DNA of 64,000 bases from the NCBI RefSeq assembly GCF_000004195.4, contig NC_030680.2, positions 151,922,672 to 151,986,671 of the forward strand. Reading direction: 5' to 3'. Below, one piece after another: positions 56,085-64,000 of this stretch; position 1 is the stretch's first letter; every line of letters begins with the position of its first letter. The notes beneath the pieces are model-generated. The model worked only from the letters and a program-made list of their open reading frames with translations, searched no databases and was not told the DNA's origin. The stretch is from Xenopus tropicalis. Its lineage: Eukaryota; Chordata; Amphibia; Anura; Pipidae. The position numbers and the translations under genes were made by a program.

Positions 56085-58195
56085 CCTCTCATTGGCTCCA
56101 TAGCAACCGGCGCAACCTGGGATCCCCCGCAGCCTCTCATTGGCTCCATAGCAACCGGCGCAACCTGGAATCCCCCGCAGCCTCTCATTGGCTCCATAGC
56201 AACCGGCGCAACCTGGAATCCCCCGCAGCCTCTCATTGGCTCCATAGCAACCGGCGCAACCTGGAATCCCCCCAAGCCTCTCATTGGCTCCATAGCAACC
56301 GACGCAACCTGGAATCCCCCCAAGCCTCTCATTGGCTCCATAGCAACCGGCGCAACCTGGAATCCCCCCAAGCCTCTCATTGGCTCCATAGCAACCGGCG
56401 CAACCTGGAATCCCCCCAAGCCTCTCATTGGCTCCATAGCAACCGGCGCAACCTGGAATCGCCCCAAGCCTCTCATTGGCTCCATAGCAACCGGCGCAAC
56501 CTGGAATCCCCCCAAGCCTCTCATTGGCTCCATAGCAACCGGCGCAACCTGGAATCCCCCGCAGCCTCTCATTGGCTCCATAGCAACCGGCGCAACCTGG
56601 AATCCCCCGCAGCCTCTCATTGGCTCCATAGCAACCGGCGCAACCTGGACAAGAAGCTTCATGTTGGGAGCAAAGTCAAGCCTCCAAAGTCAAAGCCTCT
56701 CATTGGCTCCATAGCAACCGGCGCAACCTGGAATCCCCCGCAGCCTCTCATTGGCTCCATAGCAACCGGCGCAACCTGGAATCCCCCGCAGCCTCTCATT
56801 CATGGCTCCATAGCAACCGGCGCAACCTGGAATCCCCCGCAGCCTCTCATTGGCTCCATAGCAACCGGCGCAACCTGGAATCCCCCGCAGCCTCTCATTG
56901 GCTCCATAGCAACCGGCGCAACCTGGAATCCCCCGCAGCCTCTCATTGGCTCCATAGCAACCGGCGCAACCTGGAATCCCCCGCAGCCTCTCATTGGCTC
57001 CATAGCAACCGGCGCAACCTGGAATCCCCTGCAGCCTCTCATTGGCTCCATAGCAACCGGCGCAACCTGGAATCCCCCGCAGCCTCTCATTGGCTCCATA
57101 GCAACCAGCGCAACCTGGAATCCCCCCAAGCCTCTCATTGGCTCCATAGCAACCGGCGCAACCTGGAATCCCCCGCAGCCTCTCATTGGCTCCATAGCAA
57201 CCGGCGCAACCTGGAATCCCCCCAAGCCTCTCATTGGCTCCATAGCAACCGGCGCAACCTGGAATCCCCCGCAGCCTCTCATTGGCTCCATAGCAACCGG
57301 CGCAACCTGGAATCCCCCCAAGCCTCTCATTGGCTCCATAGCAACAGGCGCAACCTGGAATCCCCCCAAGCCTCTCATTGGCTCCATAGCAACCGACGCA
57401 ACCTGGAATCCCCCGCAGCCTCTCATTGGCTCCATAGCAACCGGTGCAACCTGGAATCCCCCGCAGCCTCTCATTGGCTCCATAGCAACCGGCGCAACCT
57501 GGAATCCCCCGCAGCCTCTCATTGGCTCCATAGCAACCGGCGCAACCTGGAATCCCCCCAAGCCTCTCATTGGCTCCATAGCAACCGGTGCAACCTGGAA
57601 TCCCCCGCAGCCTCTCATTGGCTCCATAGCAACCGGCGCAACCTGAAATCCCCTGCAGCCTCTCATTGGCTCCATAGCAACCGGCGCAACCTGGAATCCC
57701 CCGCAGCCTCTCATTAGCTCCATAGCAACCGGCGCAACCTGGAATCCCCCGCAGCCTCTCATTGGCTCCATAGCAACCGGCGCAACCTGAAATCCCCTGC
57801 AGCCTCTCATTAGCTCCATAGCAACCGGCGCAACCTGGACAAGAAGCTTCATGTTGGGAGCAAAGTCAAGCCTCCAAAGTCAAAGCCTCTCATTGGCTCC
57901 ATAGCAACCGGCGCAACCTGGAATCCCCCGCAGCCTCTCATTGGCTCCATAGCAACCGGCGCAACCTGGAATCCCCCGCAGCCTCTCATTGGCTCCATAG
58001 CAACCGGCGCAACCTGGAATCCCCCGCAGCCTCTCATTGGCTCCATAGCAACCGGCGCAACCTGGAATCCCCCGCAGCCTCTCATTGGCTCCATAGCAAC
58101 CGGCGCAACCTGGATTCCCCCGCAGCCTCTCATTGGCTCCATAGCAACCGGCGCAACCTGGAATCCCCCAAAGCCTCTCACTGGCTCCTTAGCAA
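56085..58195. repeat. Minisatellite, 48-bp unit, about 43 copies, with X-box/CCAAT-like words
   Basis: The unit is CAGCCTCTCATTGGCTCCAT then AGCAACCGGCGCAACCTGGA then ATCCCCCG, with a CCCCAAG subtype in blocks. Two modules (56648-56692 and 57838-57882, AAGAAGCTTCATGTTGGGAG) interrupt it 1,190 bp apart, indicating a large duplication. Frames of 540, 350, 221, 200 and 110 codons are artefacts of the 48-bp period. Confidence 0.95.
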
Positions 58196-58335
58196 CCGGC
58201 CCTTTTCTTTACGGAGCTTTATGTAACAATGTGATCAGTGAAGCCTGAAACATTCACTTACTGCAGTTGGGGGGCCACTGTCTGAACATTTGGGGGCCAC
58301 TGCTTGGTGCCCCAAAGTGGGAGCTAGACTCTTTG
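58196..58335. other. Short unique spacer
   Basis: No recognisable feature between the 48-bp array and the MITE remnants. Confidence 0.4.
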
Positions 58336-58540
58336 CAGCTTTCAAATGGGGGTCACTGACCCCGGCAGCCAAACCCTATTGCTCTGTGAGGCTCCAGTTT
58401 TATTGTTATTGTTACTTTTTATTCCTTATCTTTCTATTCAGCCCCTCTCCTATTCATATATCAGTTTTTCATTCCAACCACACCCTGGTTGCTACGGTAA
58501 TTTGGACCCTAGCAACCAGATAGCTGCTGAACAAAAATTT
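58336..58540 (-). mobile_element. Internal fragment of a T2-type MITE, inverted
   Basis: Minus-strand match to 7720-7925: TTTCAAATGGGGGTCACTGA, CCAAACCCTATTGCTCTGTG, AGGCTCCAGTTTTATTGTTA, CCCCTCTCCTATTCATATAT and GGACCCTAGCAACCAGATAG. Neither terminus is present. Confidence 0.75.
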
Positions 58541-58785
58541 AAATAATTTTCAATTTTACTTTTTTGACACAAATGTTTTTTTTGGGTGAATTTTTGTTGC
58601 AGCAAATTTTGGGGGATTTTTCCAGTCAGTAACAAAACTGCCCCGGGGGCAATGCTCCTTTGTTCTTGTTTTGATGGAAACAAATTGCCCCTGTGCCCGG
58701 TGGCATCTCGGTGCTACAAGGTTGCCAAGTGGATCTGGGTCCAATTTAGCCCCTCCCCCAAATCCGGCGGATCTAATATTTATAC
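58541..58785. other. Unique stretch with AT-rich degenerate repeat words
   Basis: The interval 58555-58625 has GTGAATTTTTGTTGCAGCAA-type words like those at 31525-31735. No defined ends and no gene. Confidence 0.35.
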
Positions 58786-58990
58786 TTCTGTCTCTCTTTT
58801 AAACCACTGCCTGGTTGCTAGGTTATATTGGGACCCTAGCAACCAAATAGCTGCTGAAATTCCAAACTGGAGAGTTGCTGACAAAAAACTAAATAATTTA
58901 ACTGCAAATAATAAAAAATGAAGACCAATTGCAAATTGTCTCAGAATATCACTCTCTACGTCCTACTAAAGGTTAATTTGAATTATTACG
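58786..58990 (-). mobile_element. Second T2-type MITE fragment, inverted
   Basis: GTTGCTAGGTTATATTGGGA, CCCTAGCAACCAAATAGCTG, TCCAAACTGGAGAGTTGCTG, AATGAAGACCAATTGCAAAT and TCTCAGAATATCACTCTCTA match the inverted inner part of the T2-type element. A possible degenerate end lies at ACTAAAGGTTAATTTGAA. Together with 58336-58540 it could be one element split by the AT-rich insert, or two copies. Confidence 0.7.
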
Positions 58991-59468
58991 GCACCCAGAA
59001 ATTTACCCCTGAGCTGCTGAGCTGCACTAACTGACAGGCAGAATTGCCCCAACATGGGGCCAGTTGTAACATCTCCAGTTTGGGGTCCCCTGACAAGGAG
59101 AGAAGGGCCCCCCGGCACCCAGCGCTGGGAACATGTGACTCCACTCTGTAAAGTCGAGGGGCTCATCCCCACCGACGCGCACCCCTTCTTATTCTCCTCG
59201 TATCCCACTGATTAATGTTTATTTACTGAAGGAAAAGGGAGTGAGGGGTTCCAGCCAATCCCGGGCCCCAGAGCTGGCGCTTCGTTAGGATCAGACACAG
59301 AAATTCTCCCCGCAAATTGCACGACTCGTGTTTATTATTTCTCCCATCAGTTCTGTGTAACGCAACATGTGTGTGTAATTGAGCCCTGACCCCCAGCACT
59401 GCAGGGGTTAACTCCACTTGGGACCCGGGGGCTTCAGGCAATTTCCATTCAGCTCCAATCTCTGTTGT
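58991..59468. other. Unique stretch, no gene recognised
   Basis: Ordinary DNA before the large array. Minus-strand frames of 72-80 codons have no domain. Confidence 0.4.
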
Positions 59469-59469
59469 C

Positions 59470-62400
59470 TCTGCACTATATGTACCCCATTATACTGTAT
59501 GTACCCCATTATACTGTATGCGCCCCATTATACTGTATGTGCCCCATTATACTGTATGCGCCCCATTATACTGTATGTGCCCCATTATACTGTATGCGCC
59601 CCATTATACTGTATGTACCCCATTACACTGTATGTGCCCCATTATACTGTATGTGCCCCATTATACTGTATGTACCCCATTATACTGTATGTACCCCATT
59701 ATACTGTATGTACCCCATTATACTGTATGCGCCCCACTGTTATACTGTATGTACCCCATTATACTGTATGTGCCCCATTACACTGTATGTGCCCCATTAT
59801 ACTGTATGTACCCCATTATACTGTATGTACCCCATTATACTGTATGCGCCCCATTATACTGTATGTACCCCATTATACTGTATGCGCCCCACTGTTATAC
59901 TGTATGTACCCCATTATACTGTATGTGCCCCATTACACTTTATGCACCCCATTATACTGTATGTACCCCATTATACTGTATGTACCCCATTATACTGTAT
60001 GGGCCCCATTATACTGTATGCACCCTATTATACTGTATGCACCCCATTATACTGTATGTACCCCACTGTTATACTGTATGTACCCCATTATACTGTATGC
60101 GCCCACCCCATTATACTGTATGCACCCCATTATACTGTATGCACCCACCCCATTATACTGTATGCACCCCTTTATATTGTATGCGCCCCACTGTTATACT
60201 CTATGTACCCCATTATACTGTATGCACCCCATTATACTGTATGCACCCCTTTATATTGTATGCGCCCCACTGTTATACTCTATGTACCCCATTATACTGT
60301 ATGTACCCCATTATACTGTATGCACCCCATTATACTGTATGCGCCCCATTATACTGTATGTGCCCCATTACACTGTATACACCCCATTACACTGTATGTA
60401 CCCCATTATACTGTATGCGCCCCATTACACTGTATACACCCCTTTATATTGTATGTGCCCCACTGTTATACTGTATGTACCCCATTATACTGTATGTACC
60501 CCATTATACTGTATGTACCACATTATACTGTATGCGCCCCATTATACTGTATGCACCCCATTATACTGTATGTACCCCATTATACTGTATGCTGTATGCA
60601 CCCCATTATACTGTATGCGCCCCATTATACTGTATGCGCCCCATTATACTGTATGCACCCCATTATACTGTATGCGTCCCATTATACTGTATGTACCCCA
60701 TTATACTGTATGTACCCCACTATACTGTATGCGCCCCATTATACTGTATGCACCCCATTATACTGTATGTACCCCATTATACTGTATGCTGTATGCACCC
60801 CATTATACTGTATGTACCCCATTATACTGTATGCGCCCCATTACACTGTATGTACCCCATTATACTGTATGCACCCCATTATACTGTATGTACCCCACTG
60901 TTATACTGTATGTACCCCACTGTTATACTGTATGTACCCCATTATACTGTATGTACCCCACTGTTATACTGTATGTACCCCACTGTTATACTGTATGTAC
61001 CCCATTATACTGTATGCACCCCATTACACTGTATGCACCCCATTATACTGTATGCGCCCCACTGTTATACTGTATGTACCCCATTATACTGTATGTGCCC
61101 CATTACACTTTATGCACCCCATTATACTGTATGTACCCCATTATACTGTATGCACCCCATTATACTGTATGTGCCCCATTATACTGTATGCACCCTATTA
61201 TACTGTATGCACCCCATTATACTGTATGTACCCCAGTGTTATACTGTATGTACCCCATTATACTGTATGCGCCCACCCCATTATACTGTATGCACCCCAT
61301 TATACTGTATGCACCCCTTTATATTGTATGCGCCCCACTGTTATACTCTATGTACCCCATTATACTGTATGTACCCCATTATACTGTATGTACCCCATTA
61401 TACTGTATGCGCCCCATTATACTGTATACGCCCCATTACACTGTATGCACCCCATTACACTGTACCCCATTATACTGTATGCACCCCATTATACTGTATG
61501 CACCCCTTTATATTGTATGCGCCCCATTATACTGTATGCACCCCATTATACTGTATGCACCCCTTTATATTGTATGTACCCCACTGTTATACTGTATGTA
61601 CCCCATTATACTGTATGTACCCCATTATACTGTATGTACCCCATTATACTGTATGTACCACATTATACTGTATGCGCCCCATTATACTGTATGCGCTCCA
61701 TTACACTGTATGCACCCCATTATACTGTATGTACCCCATTATACTGTATGCTGTATGCACCCCATTATACTGTATGCGCCCCATTATACTGTATGCGCCC
61801 CATTACACTGTATGCACCCCATTATACTGTATGCGTCCCATTATACTGTATGTACCCCATTATACTGTATGTACCCCATTATACTGTATGCGCCCCATTA
61901 TACTGTATGCACCCAATTATACTGTATGTACCCCATTATACTGTATGCTGTATGCACCCCATTATACTGTATGCGCCCCATTACACTGTATGCACCCCAT
62001 TATACTGTATGCGCCCCATTACACTGTATGTACCCCATTATACTGTATGCACCCCATTATACTGTATGTACCCCACTGTTATACTGTATGTACCCCACTG
62101 TTATACTGTATGTACCCCATTATACTGTATGTACCCCACTGTTATACTGTATGTACCCCACTGTTATACTGTATGTGCCCCATTATACTGTATGTACCCC
62201 ACTGTTATACTGTATGTACCCCATTATACTGTATGTACCCCATTATACTGTATGCACCCCATTACACTGTATGCACCCCATTATACTGTATGCACCCCAT
62301 TATACTGTATGCACCCCATTATACTGTATGCACCCCACTGTTATACTGTATGCACCCCACTGTTATACTATATGTAACCCATTATACTGTATGTACCCCA

Positions 62401-63795
62401 CTGTTATACTGTATGTACCCCATTATATTGTATGTGCCCCATTATACTGTATGTACCCCACTGTTATACTGTATGTACCCAATTATACTGTATGTGCCCC
62501 ACTGTTATACTGTATGTACCCCACTGTTATACTGTATGTACCCCACTGTTATACTGTATGTACCCAATTATACTGTATGTGCCCCACTGTTATACTGTAT
62601 GTACCCCATTATACTGTATGTACCCCACTGTTATACTGTATGTACCCCATTATACTGTATGTACCCCACTGTTATACTGTATGTACCCCACTGTTATACT
62701 GTATGTGCCCCATTATACTGTATGTACCCCATTATACTGTATGCACCCCATTACACTGTATGCACCCCATTATACTGTATGCACCCCATTATACTGTATG
62801 CACCCCATTATACTGTATGCACCCCACTGTTATACTGTATGCACCCCACTGTTATACTATATGTACCCCATTATACTGTATGTACCCCACTGTTATACTG
62901 TATGTACCCCACTGTTATACTGTATGTACCCCATTATACTGTATGTGCCCCATTATACTGTATGTACCCCACTGTTATACTGTATGTACCCAATTATACT
63001 GTATGTGCCCCACTGTTATACTGTATGTACCCCATTATACTGTATGTACCCCACTGTTATACTGTATGTACCCAATTATACTGTATGTGCCCCACTGTTA
63101 TACTGTATGTACCCCATTATACTGTATGTACCCCACTGTTATACTGTATGTACCCCATTATACTGTATGTACCCCACTGTTATACTGTATGTACCCAATT
63201 ATACTGTATGTGCCCCACTGTTATACTGTATGTACCCCATTATACTGTATGTACCCCACTGTTATACTGTATGTACCCCATTATACTGTATGTACCCCAC
63301 TGTTATACTGTATGTACCCCACTGTTATACTGTATGTACCCCATTATACTGTATGTGCCCCATTATACTGTATGTACCCCACTGTTATACTGTATGTACC
63401 CAATTATACTGTATGTACCCCACTGTTATACTGTATGTACCCAATTATACTGTATGTGCCCCACTGTTATACTGTATGTACCCCATTATACTGTATGTAC
63501 CCCACTGTTATACTGTATGTACCCCATTATACTGTATGTACCCCACTGTTATACTGTATGTACCCCATTATACTGTATGCACCCCATTACACTGTATGCA
63601 CCCCATTATACTGTATGCACCCCATTATACTATATGTACCCCATTATACTGTATGTACCCCACTGTTATACTGTATGTACCCAATTATACTGTATGTGCC
63701 CCACTGTTATACTGTATGTACCCCATTATACTGTATGTACCCCACTGTTATACTGTATGTACCACACTGTTATACTTTATATACCCAATTACTGT
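59470..63795. repeat. Large minisatellite, 19/22-bp units, about 215 copies
   Basis: The main unit is TACCCCATTATACTGTATG (19 bp) with TGTAC, TGCGC, TGCAC or TGTGC variants. A 22-bp unit, CCCCACTGTTATACTGTATG plus two bases, is scattered on the left and frequent after about 62070. Both lengths leave remainder 1 modulo 3, so all three plus frames stay open and give frames of 970-1,469 codons with a 19-residue period. These are not genes. Multi-unit blocks recur. Confidence 0.97.
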
Positions 63796-63796
63796 A

Positions 63797-63972
63797 TCCC
63801 CCCATGTCTCCTCTAGGGGCTCCTTGAGCTCCCCCCATGTCTCCTCTAGGGGCTCCCTGAGCTCCCCCTATGTCTCCTCTAGGGGCTCCTTGAGCTCCCC
63901 CCATGTCTCCTCTAGGGGCTCCTTGAGCTCCTCCCATGTCTCCTCTAGGGGCTCCTTGAGCTCCCCCACTGC
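63797..63972. repeat. Minisatellite, 33-34-bp unit, about 5 copies
   Basis: CCATGTCTCCTCTAGGGGCT plus CCTTGAGCTCCCC, with CCCTATG and CCTCCCATG variants. The last unit diverges into CCCCCACTGCCTGCAGGG. The final 28 bases of the window hold nothing recognisable. Confidence 0.93.
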
Positions 63973-64000
63973 CTGCAGGGATGTTCCTACCTCCCTATTT

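Noticed and set aside
56024..58181. Frames of 540, 350, 221, 200 and 110 codons on both strands
   Set aside because: The 48-bp unit (16 codons) lacks stops. Repeats are equally conserved at all codon positions and both strands are open.
59418..63827. Open frame of 1,469 codons (and two more of 970 and 1,432) on the plus strand
   Set aside because: All three frames encode the same 19-residue series, because 19- and 22-bp units both shift the frame by one. There is no leader, domain or codon bias. It is a stop-free minisatellite.

Overview
The window looks like repeat-dense DNA from a frog, most likely Xenopus (X. tropicalis is my guess, not shown). The basis is the set of interspersed repeats. 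There is a TTAA-flanked, T2-type MITE (7580-8034, with partial copies elsewhere). There are three copies of a TA-flanked MITE with about 25-bp inverted ends and an internal 112-113-bp tandem array, closely matching what I recall of the Xenopus miDNA4 family. There is a hAT element with an exact 8-bp target duplication, and a LINE that resembles the Tx1 clade. I find no convincing cellular exon, no RNA gene, and nothing bacterial or viral.

Layout: adding up the arrays by eye, roughly 36 of 64 kb is tandem repeat, in more than 35 arrays with units of about 6 to 153 bp. The arrays are separated by unique stretches of a few hundred bases with no recognisable gene. Main blocks: 1-14850, a run of short-unit arrays plus one MITE-borne array and one T2 MITE; 15190-25400, arrays of 94, 112-113, 6/12, 112, 104 and 24 bp; 25540-32220, partial MITEs, C-rich arrays and inverted copies of two families; 32221-43371, one LINE of about 9.95 kb inside a 103-bp minisatellite; 43372-59470, further arrays; 59470-63795, a 4.3-kb array of 19/22-bp units. 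Nearly all long open frames here come from stop-free tandem repeats. Minisatellite density of this kind suggests a subtelomeric position, but this is inference.

The only protein-coding content I support is the LINE, read on the minus strand from 42534 down to 32607. ORF1 comes first: an acidic, repeat-rich N-terminal part, a middle part with three CCHC knuckles, and an acidic C-terminal part. It ends in a TAATG stop/start overlap with ORF2, which has an APE-type endonuclease, a reverse transcriptase with a YADD motif and a C-terminal zinc knuckle. The copy is broken. The middle of ORF1 (about 38051-39216) is inverted relative to both flanks, its second knuckle has an in-frame stop, a MITE-like piece interrupts the N-terminal part, and a 1,025-bp hAT element splits the end of ORF2.

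The most informative observations are the internal inversion with both breakpoints at short tandem repeats, the in-frame coding VNTRs of ORF1, the LINE's position inside a minisatellite, the sharing of minisatellite families between distant arrays and orientations, a 24-bp array that resembles a MITE motif lying beside it, and a 2.1-kb array whose 48-bp unit carries a near-consensus RFX X-box next to an inverted CCAAT box.
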